A stretch of DNA of 64,000 nucleotides from Inia geoffrensis (GCA_036417435.1 CM070900.1:168196815-168260814), one strand, 5' to 3'. Shown: positions 34,846 to 46,749, counted from the first letter of the stretch. The notes: a model not told the origin generated them from the letters alone. Made by a program: numbers and translations.

Positions 34846-35399
34846 CTTCAGGCACAGCTGTTGAGAATAAAGAATACTGGAGCTTCTACCACCACATCCC
34901 TACAGCTTGCTTGCTGGGTAGAGCATCTATGCTGGCAAACACAGGCTGAAAAGGCCAGAGGCTACACACCGACTGAGTGCCCTGCTCCTAAAGCAGGGAT
35001 GTCACTTGGAGAGAAGTAGGCCACTGTTTCTGCCCGCAGCTCCAGAACTATGGCTTAGAAGTTTTTCCTAAGGGAAAAGCCAGGCCATAAGATAGCTTTG
35101 AAAATTTCCCAATGGAATTGACTTTATTTAAAACAGATTGTGGAGAAGTTCAAGTCTAAATGTGCTCTAAAAAATAATGAAGGAGGATTTGGTGGTATGT
35201 AACTAAGAAGAGGTTGGGAGCTTCATGAAAGATACAAGTTAAACCACAGTCCATGTAATTTTCCAGAAAGAAATATGGAGAAACAGCTAAGAAAAGCCTT
35301 CCTGGGGTGGGGAAAAAAAAACCCAAAAACAAGACCTCAGAGATTTGTCTCAAGAACAACCCCTGCAAAAGAGTCTGCATTTAATTGGTATTAGATTAA
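34846..35399. other. Unassigned, possibly old L1 5' sequence
   Basis: The composition and its position just before an L1 ORF2 fragment suggest it could belong to an old L1, but I see no diagnostic block. The part near 35290-35330 has an A-run. Confidence 0.3.
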
Positions 35400-35985
35400 T
35401 AACAATGAAACAAAACTATCCACAAAGAAAATCCAAGCCTATATGGCTTCATTGGTGATTTCTACCAAACATTTAAAGAATTAATACCAATACTTCACAA
35501 ACTCTTCTGAAAAATATTCGAGGAAGGAACACTTACAAACACATTCTATGAGGCTAGTATTACCCTAATACCATAACCAGAGGAACACATGACAAGAAAA
35601 GAAAATTACAGACTGATATCTCCTATGCATAGAAACAAAAAAAACTCAACAAAATACTAGCAAACTGAATCTAGCAGTATATAAAAGCGATTATGCACCA
35701 TGACCAAGAGGGAATTACCCCTAGAATGAAGATTAGTGTAAAGAAATAAACAAATGGAATAGATCATACCAACAGAATAAAGGGCAAAAATCACATGATC
35801 ATCTCAACAGATTTGGAAAAAAAGTATTTGACAAAATGCAGTACCCTTTCATCATAAAGATACTCAGCAAACTAGGTATGGAAGAGAAACTCCTCAACAC
35901 AATAAAAGGCATCTATGAAAAATCCATGATTAATATCATAATTTACAGTGAAGCACTGAATGCTTCACCCCTATTTACTGTCTAC
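35400..35985 (+). mobile_element. Ancient L1M ORF2 fragment (RT N-terminal half)
   Basis: Follows L1 ORF2 through the RT start: 'atggcttcattggtgatttctaccaaac' (DGFIGDFYQ-like), 'ctcttctgaaaaatattcgagg', 'taccctaataccataaccag' (TLIPKP-like), 'attacagactgatatctcc', 'caccatgaccaagaggg' (HHDQEG), 'cacatgatcatctcaacag' (HMIISTD) and ends near 'gcactgaatgcttca'. Stops and frameshifts throughout. It breaks off before the catalytic FADD motif. Confidence 0.85.
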
Positions 35986-36640
35986 CATATACATTTTGAG
36001 TTATTGGTTTATTAAAATTTTGTTTTCTGTTATGGTTACTTGGTAGTATTAATTGTTTTTAAATTTCCCCAAATATATTTCAAATTTATTGGCACAAAGA
36101 AACCCGTTTTCATAGAATCCACATATTTGACTTAGTTACAAATTACATTAGTAATCTTTGCCATTACTAATGTAATTTTTTTCATATTTATTTTTTGGTT
36201 TCTTCTTTCTCAAGTTAGATATGTTTTTGTTTTGTAGCTTTCTGAAAGAATAACTGTTATATAACCTCTCTATTTTCTCTTTGCTTTCCATTCCATTGTT
36301 TTATGCTATTATCATTATTATTTTAAAGGGATATATACTTATTTTGCTAGCTTCTTGAGTTAATAGCCCAATTCTGTAATTTTCAAACTTTTTCTTAAAC
36401 AAATACCTCCAAATATCTGTTGAGATGACCCCTAATGGCAGAGTGAGGATGACACAGTTGCTCAAGAAATATACAAAAGAGAATTGCCCTCACACAAAAC
36501 ATAATTCTGACAGCACTAAAGATCAAGTATGTACATAAAATCCAAAACAATAATTATTGAATGCAAAGTATATCAGCAGCAAGGCAAGTATAGTGACCTT
36601 AGAGTGTTACAAAAATTTTTATCTAGCCCTATTTTGCACA
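35986..36640. other. T-rich sequence, possibly minus-strand L1M, unassigned
   Basis: T-rich with pieces such as 'gtttcttctttctcaagttagatatg' that recall antisense L1 ORF2, but not clearly enough to call. Contains the hairpin listed separately. Confidence 0.35.
36140..36178. repeat. Perfect inverted repeat (hairpin)
   Basis: Left arm AAATTACATTAGTAAT (36140-36155), 7-base spacer, right arm ATTACTAATGTAATTT (36163-36178). Sixteen of sixteen pairs match. Confidence 0.95.
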
Positions 36641-38911
36641 CAGAAGACATGTTTAAATAAAACTACCAATTTTGTTGCTCTTAATTTTTTTCAATAGTCT
36701 CATTTTTACCAGTTTTTGCCACAGCTTGGCCACCCAAAACCATTTTCTCTCTGTTTATATTTTTACAGAATATTACAAAATATTACTTTCACTGTATCTT
36801 TTGAAATATCTGGCATTAATCTGTGACTTATCATGCATCCCATCTTCTGGGCCAATGACAATTTATCGTTTGAGGGTTCTTGGACACTTTTGGTCATGGA
36901 GAAGTATAAAAGTTCATCTAGGGAACAGAGACAAACTGCATTATCAGTTTTGCTTTATTAAGTGATAAACTGATATAAATAAACCGAGGTCAGGTCAGAA
37001 GGAACTACTGAATGTGATACTCTCATTAACAATGAGTATTTTATTCTATAATAATATTTTTAAGCAAGTGTTTCTCTTATAGATTGAAAACACTCTTGTC
37101 ATTGAATGTTAATGTGTAGGTGATCAGCCTTAGGAACTTATAGCTAATGATGGGATATGGTTAATATTATCAGTATCAAAATAAAAATATCATGTTGGAT
37201 GAAAAGAAGAAAAGTTATTATAATGGTTTGGGCATCAAAATATGATTGAAAATTTTACCAATAAAACTACTTCAGGAGCTTCTGTTTCAACAGTATCAAG
37301 ATAAAATTTTCACTTTCCCCCTTTTCTTTCCAACATATTTTTGATCTTTCATCTATGTCCAACATTATTAAAAATGATCAGAGTCTTTTGATGTTAAAAC
37401 ATTTGTTAAGTATAAAAAGGAACAAGTAGATGCAAATATTACAGCTATTGATTCTCCATACATCCTCAGATGAAATATTTTTCTTATTTTCAAGGGCAAA
37501 ATTAATTTCATGACCTGAAACACATATTGAATATTACATAGCTTTAGCAAAATTATACAACTTAACTTTATCATGAAAGTAATCATACATTTACATAATT
37601 TTCCATCTTGTCCTACTTATGATAACAAGAATGGGATTTAGAAAGAGAATTGCAAATATAGAAAAAGTGTGGCAAATGATTTCAAACGCTGCCTTAGTGC
37701 AGTTACAGAAATATAACTGGTAGACATTATAAAATGTCAGCTTTTATCTACAGTAAATATAATTTACCCAGCAGAAGAGAGTGATTAGAGTCAGATCACT
37801 GAGAGGCTAATGAAAAGAGTCATTGGCACAGATGTGGATTGTTCCTTTTGCAAGAGATCAGAGAAATGACAAGTGCTGAAGGTATTTTTACATGCACTGA
37901 AACTCATCACAGACATGATCAATCATGCCTTGGGATACAGAGGAATCTAATCATTTTTATTAAATAATTCAAATTCTATGGCCTGTGTTTGACTCACATT
38001 TTGAAAGGTATTGAATTGAGTCATTCACTGCTGGGAAGTTAAAGTATGTTTCATAAATTGGGCTTGTAAGAAATATTTACAAATGAGGGCCTTAGCAAAA
38101 TAGAACAGAATAGAGGGATGGGGCTTGGCAGGGATAATAAACCAGAGACCAAATTACAAAACTAAATTGCAACAACAAAATAAATAGATTTGATATGCTG
38201 TTGAAAATAAGTTGACACATTTGCTTTGAAAATGATGTCCTCTAATAACTGCTAAAGGAGTTATTTGAAGAGTTTCACGTCTTTTTTGTACTCCAGTTAA
38301 TGAGATTATAGAACTTAAAACATTGCCTAAGGAAGAGAGGATGAAAAAGAAAATTATGCATCTTTAATATCTTTTGGTAAATGAGTGCTCTTGCTTAATC
38401 AAATAAAATTGAATCACAAGGGAAATCAGAGGGAAGCAGAACTATCTGAGAAAACTCAGAAGGACATTTAAAGGAAACCTAGAACACATGAAAGAGATAA
38501 GGTCAACAGTAACAATTCTTTCTTGTTATATGCATATTTATCCATTTTATTACATACATTTTTAGATAATAAAGAAATCAATTGGGGTAATAAAACCCTG
38601 TAGACTACTCATATTACTTAAAATTTCATTAAAGTGTTTAATTAGTACTTGGGGAAAATTTTAGGCAAGAAGATTTTAGAGAATCATTTTGAATTATGAA
38701 ATTTTTAACATTAATCTCTAATATAATTATTTGAGACAACATGTTTTCTAAACATAAATACACTTGCATATTCTTGGCTAGAATTACTTTGTTATTTTTG
38801 ATTTGGAAAGTAAAATACAATTTTAATTATTATTCTCAGAAGAGATTAAACAAATAATTCAAGAAATCAAAATAAAATGATTCCGATAATTACAATAAAC
38901 AAAGAATCAAA
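36641..38911. other. AT-rich sequence, no feature recognised
   Basis: No repeat or gene assigned. Frames of 97 codons (36672-36965) and 72 codons (37368-37586, minus) show no domain. Confidence 0.45.
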
Positions 38912-38946
38912 CAAAAGTACAGCAACAGCAGCAACAACAACAAAGT
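38912..38946. repeat. Short (CAA)n/(CAG)n tract
   Basis: 'acagcaacagcagcaacaacaacaaa' type run. Confidence 0.8.
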
Positions 38947-39299
38947 AATTAAAAAGTAGGGGTGAAATTAAAACAAAGGAAAATAAAGAAGAGAAAACTT
39001 CAAATTGCCTGATGGTAAGTCTGAATGAATGAATGTATTTATCTAAGAAAGAGAATAGAAAATTGAAAGATATATCACTCATTACGAACATACCTGGAAG
39101 TATTGAGAAAAAAAATACAATGACAAAGAGGAAGATAAAAACTGTACTAAAATTTGTATAAGAGAAATTAAAAATACAAAAGGCCCGCTGCAGAATACCT
39201 TACAGAAATGACATTAACCCGTTTAAACGTGGATAATATGTTTAGTACACCTATGCCTAGTCACATTAATAAAAAAACAAAAATAATTTATGTTTTAAT

Positions 39300-40065
39300 T
39301 TATATAGGTTAAATTTCACTTTATGGTACAGAGTGTTATGAGTTTGGATATATGCAAAATTCATGTATCTACAACCATAAAATTCCCTCACACTGCCCCT
39401 TTTAGTCAATCTTCTTCCATAGGTAACCACTTATGTGCCCCTCCCAAAATGCCACATGAATGGAAATATATAGCATGTTGCCTCTGGCTTCTTTTACTTA
39501 GTAAAATGCATTTGAGAGGTCTTCATGATGTTGTGTGTACCGATATTTCATTATTTTATATTGCTGAACAGTATAGATTCGTTGTTTATTTCAAGCCATT
39601 TACTGGATGAAAATTATTTGGGCTTTGTTTCCAGATTTTGATGATTATTAATTAAGATGCTACATTTTTATACAGACTTTGTATAAACATAATTTTATAT
39701 TTCCCTTAGATAAATACTGAGGAGTGAGATTTCTGGGTCATATAAATGTATGGTCAATGTTATATGAAACTTCCAACACTGTCAAAAGTAGCTGTCCTGT
39801 TGTACATTTCCATAGCAATGTATCAGAGTGCCAGCCATTCTGCATCTTGGCAGCACTTGGAATTGGCAAGTTTTTATTTTTTCTCTTTTCTTTGATTGTA
39901 GCCATTCTAGTAGATGTGTATAGAGTAAGAGTATTTCATTTGGGTTTTACTTTGCATTTCCCTGATGACTAATGATGCTGAATATCTTTTCATGTGCTTA
40001 TTTGCCATCTTTATATCTTCTCTGGTGAATTGTGTGTTGAAATTTTTGACTTCATATTATTGCTT
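39300..40065 (-). mobile_element. Ancient L1M 3' end
   Basis: Antisense L1M: 'gaatggaaatatatagcatgttgcc', 'cttttacttagtaaaatgcatttgag', 'ttattttatattgctgaacag', 'gaggagtgagatttctgggtcatataa', 'tgccagccattctgcatcttgg', 'tttgcatttccctgatgactaatgatg' and 'cttttcatgtgcttatttgcc'. These are the reverse complements of L1 3'UTR and late ORF2 blocks in the right order. Many indels. Confidence 0.8.
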
Positions 40066-40250
40066 ATATTTTCTTTTAGGTGAATACATATCTACAGGTC
40101 CACAGATTGAGATAAAATACTTGCAAACCACATCTAACAAAGTATACCTGACAAAAGATATAAAATAAGTTAAAAAACAAAAATAATGAATGAGTGGCAT
40201 GGTAATTAAGACAACAAGTAATTATTTCAAAAACTATGGTTGTAAAGAGA

Positions 40251-40251
40251 A

Positions 40252-40274
<23 letters not shown>
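40251..40274. repeat. (TA)n tract at SINE tail
   Basis: Twelve TA units grown from or next to the CHR SINE's A-rich tail and the AATATAT of its target duplication. Confidence 0.85.
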
Positions 40275-40288
<14 letters not shown>

Positions 40289-40495
40289 CTTTTTTTAATT
40301 TTTCTTGCAGTACGCGGGCCTCTCGTTGTGGCCTCTCCCATTGCGGAGCACAGGATCCAGACACGCAGGCGCAGCGGCCATGGCTCACAGGCCCAGCCGC
40401 TCTGCAGCATGTGGGATCTTCCCAGACCAGGGCACAAACCTGTGTCCCCTGCATTGGCAGGCGGACTCTCAACCACTGCACCACCAGGGAAGCCC
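40273..40495 (-). mobile_element. CHR-2-like SINE, short form, with target-site duplication
   Basis: Minus-strand short copy from 'gggcttccctggtggtgcag' to 'gcagtacgcgggcctctcg' and poly-A. Duplication AAGAGAATATAT at 40245-40256 and 40496-40507. Confidence 0.93.
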
Positions 40496-40554
40496 AAGAG
40501 AATATATTTCTAATGAGATTTCTTAGTCTGTGTATATGAGACAGTGCTAATTTT

Positions 40555-41165
40555 ATTCAATGATTCAAATTTATGATCATAAAGTATTACATTTTCTTCC
40601 TTTTCCTTCCTACATGGCGTGTAGTGATTTCCCCTCTTTCATTTGTGATATTGCTAATTTGCGTCATTTCTCTTTTTTTGATTCATCTGACTAGAGAGTG
40701 ATTTAATCACTAGAGAGTGATTAAATTTTTAAAAACCCTTTCCCCAAAGTAGTTTTTGCTTTCATTGAATTTGTGTATTATTTTGCTGTTTTTAATTTAA
40801 TAGATGCCTATTCTTATATTTTTATTTCCTTCTTTCTACTTGCTTTGCATTTAATGTGCTCTTTTTTCTACTTTCTTAGATGGAAATATAGATTACTTAT
40901 TTGAAGCCAAATTTTTTCTAGTAAAAACATTTAAAGTTACAAATTTCCCCTGAGTTGCTATTTTTGATACATTCAACTAATTTTAATATATTGTGTCTTC
41001 ATTTTATTCACATAAAAATATTTTTATTTCATTTTAAGTCTTCCTCTTTGACATATGGGTTATTTAGAATCATATTGTTTAATCACCAAATTTGGGGATT
41101 TCCCAAATATATTTTGTTATCAATTTCAATAAATCATCAATTATTTATTAATTATTAATTATCTT
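40555..41165 (-). mobile_element. Ancient L1M ORF2 fragment (between endonuclease and RT)
   Basis: Antisense blocks 'gtagtgatttcccctctttc', 'tgtgatattgctaatttgcgtc', 'tttgattcatctgactagag', 'ttactttcttagatggaaatata'-like, 'tatttagaatcatattgtttaatcaccaaat' match the reverse complement of the L1 ORF2 central region in order. A local duplication 'ctagagagtgatt' (40693 and 40709) lies inside it. Confidence 0.7.
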
Positions 41166-41461
41166 TTAACTCTCAAATAGGCTGAAAAACTACTTGAAGA
41201 GAAAGCACAACAGTAGCTGTGAGTTGTAATGCAAGTAGTTGGAAAAATAAAAGCAATTTGAAGTAGTGTTTCTGTGCATTGGTGTTCAAGAAACACAGAA
41301 AAATACCTGTATTATATTTAAATAAATCTTTGGTTGCTCGAAATTGCATTGGTCAAACTCTATTTCTTAGACTTAAACATTGCTATTAATACTGGATCAT
41401 GAAGTTTTCTGCATCAGTAATGTTAAACATTTTGGTTATTGAACTCCTACACTCTGCAAAA

Positions 41462-41695
41462 CAGGTTTTCTCAACCTTGTCATTATTGACAGTTTGGGCC
41501 AGACAATCCTTTGTGGTCAGTGGTGGTTGTGTGCAACGCAGAATATTCAGCAGCACCTCAGCTTATTTTCATTACATGACAATAGCACCCATTCTCACGT
41601 GTGACAACCAAAAATGACTCATGACATCCAAAAGTACCTTGGAGATAGCCAACTATATCTTGGGGGCAGAATCATGCCTGTTGAGAGCCACTGCT
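41462..41695 (+). mobile_element. MER20-like (hAT-Charlie) DNA transposon
   Basis: 'caggttttctcaaccttgtc', 'attattgacagtttgggcc', 'agacaatcctttgtggtc', 'cagaatattcagcagcacc', 'tgacaaccaaaaatgactc', 'ttgggggcagaatcatgcc' and 'gttgagagccactgct' match the MER20 block order. The ends CAGGTTTTCTCAAC and GTTGAGAGCCACTG are partial inverted repeats as expected for hAT elements. Non-autonomous; no transposase. Confidence 0.8.
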
Positions 41696-41779
41696 GTAAA
41701 GTAGTCTATATGTAAGATTGAAAGAAAACCTTTAAATCATATGATTTAAATTTTTATAAAATAAATGCAAAATGTCTCA

Positions 41780-42470
41780 ATCTTTACGTCTTCTCTGCAT
41801 TGACTACATAGGGTCAGAAAACTGAAAGGACTCACAAGACTCTTCAGGGTGTTCTCACAAGTCTTTCAGACAGATATAGGATACGATACAGTAAGAGTAA
41901 GAAACCATAAGCATGTCTGGGAGACCAACTAGATTCCCAGGTACAGCTCCCTAAGTTTCCTTCTCAGTTACAGAGAATGTGCTTTGTCTCTGGATTATGA
42001 ACTCCCAGAGTCTGTAAGAGAAGTCTTGGTTTCAGGAGACCCCAGGCAAAATTTTCCAGAGGGTCTTTTATATCTCCCTGGTCACAAAGCTGACAAAGCC
42101 AGGTACAGTAGGCTTAGGGCATTGATCTATATACATGTCTAACTAATCTAAGTCAGCTGATGCTGAAGAGTTTCAAACTCTAAAGAGCATGGTATACATC
42201 CCAAGGCAGCCCATCTTGTCCTTATGGTATAATGTTTGGTATTGACCTTGAGGTATTCTTGGAAATAAGCCTAGAGCTGTCTCAGTGCAGCTGTAAGAAA
42301 AGTCTGTTACACCTCTAGTGAAAAAAATAAGCAAAGAAAAAGACTTTTTCTTAAATCTTTCTGTTCCTCTGACTGGCTTTAAACAATCTCTCTTTTTACA
42401 ACCATAGCTTTTGGTATAATTCTCCTTACTTAGTGTCAATTACCACACCACACATTCACTTTTTTGTTTG
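41780..42470 (-). mobile_element. Possible old LTR, family unassigned
   Basis: 'gggtcagaaaactgaaaggactcacaag', 'caggtacagctccctaag', 'tggattatgaactcccagag' and 'aggagaccccaggcaaaat' give an LTR-like impression (antisense), but I could not identify ends or a family. Confidence 0.3.
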
Positions 42471-42542
42471 TTAACTTCTTTTAATATTTTAAAACACCCC
42501 TATTTCTTTTCCTTTAAAAAATTTTAATTGTAAAACTACAAA

Positions 42543-43228
42543 TAGAACTACCATATGACCCAGCAATCCCACTACTGGGCATATACCCTGAGAAAACCAT
42601 AATTCAAAAAGAGTCATGTACCAAAATGTTCATTGCAGCTCTATTTACAATAGCCCAGAGATGGAAACAACCTAAGTGTCCATCATCAGATGAATGGATA
42701 AAGAAGATGTGGCACATATATACAATGGAATATTCCTCAGCCATAAAAAGAAATGGAATTGAGCTAGCTGTAATGAGGTGGATAGACCTCAAGTCTGTCA
42801 TACAGAGTGAAGTAAGTCAGAAGGAGAGAGACAAATACCATATGCTAACACATATATATGGAATTTAAGAAAAAAAAAATGTCATGAAGAACCTAGGGGT
42901 AAGACAGGAATAAAGACACAGGCTTACTAGAGAATGGACTTGAGGATATGGGGAGGGGGAAGGGTAAGCTGTGACAAAGCGAGAGAGAGGCATGGACATA
43001 TACACACTACCAAACGTAAGGTAGACAGCTAGTGGGAAGCAGCTGCATAGCACAGGGAGATCAGCTCGGTGCTTTGTGACCGCCTGGAGGGGTGGGATAG
43101 GGAGGGTGGGAGGGAGATGCAAGGATGAGGGGATATGGGAACATATGTATATATATAACTGATTCATTTTGTTGTAAAGCAGAAACAAACACACCATTGT
43201 AAAGCAATTATACTCCAATAAAAATGTT
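42543..43228 (+). mobile_element. Young L1 3' end with target-site duplication
   Basis: 5'-truncated L1: end of ORF2 from 'ctacaaatagaactaccatatgaccc' ([17 protein letters not shown]) through 'QSEVSQ' and 'MLTHIYGI' to the stop at 42866-42868, then the 3'UTR with 'gggatagggagggtggg' and 'ccattgtaaagcaattat'. Duplication AAAAATTTTAATTGTA near 42526-42542 and 43230-43245 (one T length difference). It landed at the 3' terminus of the old minus-strand L1M that follows. The ORF2 part is open from 42626 to its stop. Confidence 0.93.
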
Positions 43229-43245
43229 AAAAAATTTTTAATTGT

Positions 43246-43929
43246 AGTGAAAAACACATAACACAAAATTTACCAATGTAACCGTTTTAGGTGTACAGCA
43301 TAATAGTCTTAAGTAGATTCACACTGCTGTGCAACAGAGCTTTTTCATCTTGCAAAACTGAAATTCTATAGTTATTAAACAGCAATTCCCCTTTCCCCCT
43401 TACCCTCATACTCTGACAAATACCACTTTACTTCCTGTTTCTATGAGTTTGACTATTTTAAATACCTCATATAAATGGAATCATGCAGTGTTTGTTCTTT
43501 TAGCATTATGTCCTCCAGGTTCATCTAGGCTGTAGTCTGTGACAGGACTTCCTTCCCTGTTAAGGCTGAATCATATCCATTGTATGTATATACTAGTTTG
43601 CTCATTAACTCATACATCCATGGACACTTGGGTTGCCCCGACCTTTTGGCTATCTTGAACAATGCTTCTATGAACACAACTCTGCAAATATCTTTTCAAG
43701 ACCCTGCTTTCAAGTCTTTTGGATGAATACCCAGAGGCAGGATTGCTTAATTATATGCTATTTCTATTTTTAATTTTTTGAGTAACCACTAGACTGTTTT
43801 CATAGTGGTTGCACAATGTTCGAGGATTTCAGTTTCTCCACATCATTGCTAACACTTGCTATTTTCTGTTTTTTATTTTATTTTTTGATGATAGCCATCC
43901 TAATGAATGTGAGGTAAAATGTAGGTTGA
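43246..43929 (-). mobile_element. Ancient L1M 3' end (copy A of the nest)
   Basis: Antisense L1M 3'UTR and ORF2 end: 'aaaacacataacacaaaatttacc', 'gcaaaactgaaattctatag', 'cctcatataaatggaatcatgc', 'ggacacttgggttgcc', 'ttctccacatcattgctaacac' and 'tagccatcctaatgaatgtgagg'. It stops where a younger L1 3' end begins. A separate copy starts at 44516 and repeats the same landmarks. Confidence 0.85.
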
Positions 43930-44515
43930 TTTTATTTTATTATTTTTTAATTTTTTTATTGGAGTATAGTTGCTTTACACTCTTGTGTTACTTTCTGCTG
44001 TACAGCAAAGTGAATCAGCCACACATATACATATATCCCTTTTTTTTTGGATTCCCTTCTCATTTAGGTCACCACAGAGCATCAAGTAGAGTTCCCTGTG
44101 CTATACAGTAGGTTCTCATTACTTATCTATTTTATACATAGTAGTATATATATGTCAATCCCAATCTCCCAGTTCATCCCCCGCCCTTGGTATCCATATG
44201 TTTGTTCTCTATGTCTGCGTCTCTATTTCTGCTTTGAAAATAAGTTCATCTATGCTATTTTTCTAGATTCCACATATATACATTAATATATTCATTTTTC
44301 TCTTCACTCTGTATTACAGTCTCTAGGTCCATCCACGTCTCTGCAAATGACACAATATTGTTCTTTTTTATGGCTGAGTAATACTCCATTGTGTATATGT
44401 ACCACATTTTCTTTATCCATTCCTCTGTTGATGGGCATTTGGGTTGCTTCCATGCCACGGCTATTGTAAATAGTACTGCAACGAACATTGGGGTGCATGT
44501 ATCTTTTTAAATTAT
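43930..44515 (-). mobile_element. L1 3' end of intermediate age
   Basis: Antisense: 'ttattggagtatagttgctttac', 'ctgctgtacagcaaagtgaatcag', 'gtgctatacagtaggttctc', 'ggctgagtaatactccattg' and 'tgtaaatagtactgcaacg'. The ORF2 C-terminal end is still open on the minus strand for 77 codons (44255-44488, ending '..[13 protein letters not shown]..' type sequence). Inserted between the two older minus-strand L1M copies. Confidence 0.85.
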
Positions 44516-45225
44516 GGTAAAACATGCCCATTTAGGAGTAGAAATGATTAGATTTAGTACACTTATTCAGTTGTGTAGCTATCAACACAGTCTAGTTTTA
44601 GAATATTTCCATTCCCCAGAAGTTTCCTAGTGCACATTCACAGTTGATCCCTGCTGCCTCTCTTGAACACAATCACTGATCAGCCTTCTCTATATATAGT
44701 TTGCCTTTCCAAGAAATCTTAAATGTACAGAATTGTATAATATGTTATCTTCTGTGTCTGACTTCTTTCATTTAGCATGATGTTTCTGAGATTCACCCAT
44801 GTTGTTGCATTTATCGGTAGTTCATTCCTTTCTGTTTCTGAGTACTATTCCATCCTATGGATATACTACATTTTGTACAACTTTTAACCAGTTGATGGAC
44901 ATTTGGCTTGTTTCCAATTTTTGTCTATTTTGAATAATGCCTCTATGAACACAGGTGTATAAGTGTTTGGACATGTTTTCATTATCTTAAATAGCTATCT
45001 AGGAGAGAAAGTGCAGAGTTTTAATGCGAATGTATGTTTAACTTACTGAGAAACTGTCCAAGAGTTCTCCAATATGACTATAGCATTTTACATCTCCACT
45101 GGCAATGTAGGAGAATTTCTGTTTTTTCTACATCTTTGCTAACACTTCTAAAAATTTTAGCCATTGTAGTGGATGTTTAGTGGTTTTGTTTGCATTTCCA
45201 TAATGACTAATGATGTTGAGCATCT
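44516..45225 (-). mobile_element. Ancient L1M copy B, 3' segment
   Basis: A second set of antisense L1M landmarks: 'catttaggagtagaaatga', 'agtttcctagtgcacattcac', 'gtgtctgacttctttcatttagc', 'ttgatggacatttggcttg', 'gtttgcatttccataatgactaatgatg'. It is interrupted at 45226 by a short L1 3' fragment and resumes at 45464. Confidence 0.85.
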
Positions 45226-45463
45226 TTATTTCCACCTTTATTGAGATATAATTAACATATAACTTTGTATTAATTTAAGGTAAAGAACGTGCCGATTTGA
45301 TACACTTATATATTGTAACATGATTCTTACCATAGCCTTAGCTAACATTTCCATCACATCACATAATACATTCCTTGTTTGTGGTGAGAACATTTAAGAT
45401 CTACGTTCCTTGCAATTTTCAACTATGTGATGCACTACTATATTCACTGTAGTGTACATCAGA
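45226..45463 (-). mobile_element. Short L1M 3'UTR insertion in copy B
   Basis: 'ccacctttattgagatataattaac', 'gccgatttgatacacttatatattg', 'tggtgagaacatttaagatctac' are the antisense 3'UTR of another L1M type. The flanks join when it is removed: '..gttgagcatctt' runs on to 'tcatgtgcttactta..', matching the normal L1 order, so it is a true insertion. Confidence 0.8.
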
Positions 45464-46026
45464 CTCATGTGCTTACTTAACATTCTTTGAAAAAGTGTCT
45501 ATTCAAATTCTTTGCACAGTTTTATTTTTATTGGGCTGTTTGTCTTCCATATTGAGTTTTAGACATTTAAAAAAATATTCTGGATACAACTCCTTTAACA
45601 AACACATCTTTTCAAATTGTTTTCCCTTCAGCTATGGCTGGATTTTTCATTTTCTTAATGTTGTCTTTTGAAGAGAAAATTTTTTAAATTTTGATGAAGG
45701 CTAATTAATCATTTTCTTTTGTCATATCTAAGAACTCCTTACCTAGCCCAAAGTTACAGAAAATATTCACCAAGGTTTTCTTAAAAGGTTTTATTGTTTT
45801 AACCTTCACAATTATTTTTGTGGTCCGTTTAGAGCTAATTTTAAGGTATTAACTGGGAAATGAGGTTCTGGTTTGGTTTTGCAGATGGGTTTCCTTGTTC
45901 CAGTACTATCTGTTGAAAAGACCAACCTTCCCCTCTGAATTACTTTGGCATTCTCATTTAAAATCAAGGGACCATATATGCATTTCTCTTTCTATATTTT
46001 TATTCTATTCTGTGGCTGGACATGGC
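45464..46026 (-). mobile_element. Ancient L1M copy B, middle segment
   Basis: Continuation of copy B: 'gtgtctattcaaattctttgc', 'gaagagaaaattttttaaattttgatgaagg', 'gtcatatctaagaactcc', 'ctatctgttgaaaagacc'. It breaks at a poly-T at 46027 where the deleted younger L1 begins and resumes at 55910. Confidence 0.85.
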
Positions 46027-46710
46027 TCTTTTTTTAACATTTTATTGGAGTATAATCGCTTTACATTTTTGTGTTAGTTTCTGCTGTATAACAAACTGAA
46101 TCTGTTACACGTATACATATATTCCCATATCCCCTGCCTCTTGCGTCTCCACCACCACTCCCTATCCTGCCTGGGTTTTTATCTTGCTTGTTCAACTGCT
46201 GTGTATTTCTCTGTCTGCTCATTTTAACTTATTGTGTTTGGGGTCTCCTTTTCACAGGCTGCAGGTTCATATTTCCCGCTGTTTTTGATGTCTGCTCCCA
46301 GTGCATAAGGTTTGTTCAGTGGGTTGTGTAGGCTTCCTAGTGGAGGGGGCTGGTGCCTGTGTTCTGATGGATAAGGCTGGATCTTGTCTTTCTGGTGGGC
46401 AGGACTGAGTCCGATGGTGTGTTTTGGGGTGTCTATGAACTTATGATTTTAGGCAGCCTCTCTGTTAATGGGTGGGGTTGTATTCCTGCCTTGCTAGTTG
46501 TTTGGCATGGGGTGTCCAGCTCTGAAGCTTGCTGGTCGTTGAGTGGAGCTGGGTCTTAGTGTTGAGACGGAGATCTCTAGGAGAGTTATCGTTGATGGAT
46601 ATTACGTGGGGCCAGGTGGTCTTTCATGGTCCAATATCCTGAACTCGACTGTCTTACCTCCGAGGCGCAAGCCTGACACCCGTCTGGAGAACCAAGACCC
46701 TGTCAGCCAC
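46027..46710 (-). mobile_element. Internally deleted younger L1, left part (3'UTR joined to ORF1 start and 5'UTR)
   Basis: Read on the minus strand, right to left: late 5'UTR (46710-46223; blocks 'ctgacagggtcttggt', 'gaggtaagac', 'gcagagaggctgcctaaa' as in the copy at 22.9 kb), ORF1 start codon at 46222-46220, about 17 ORF1 codons, then an abrupt join near 46172 to the L1 3'UTR (46165-46034) and poly-A (poly-T 46027-46033). The rest of ORF1 and all of ORF2 are missing. Its upstream 5'UTR lies at 54278-55909, on the far side of the inserted full-length L1. Confidence 0.85.
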
Positions 46711-46749
46711 GCAACTCATAAAAAAAGGGGAAAGAAGATTCGAGCTGGG

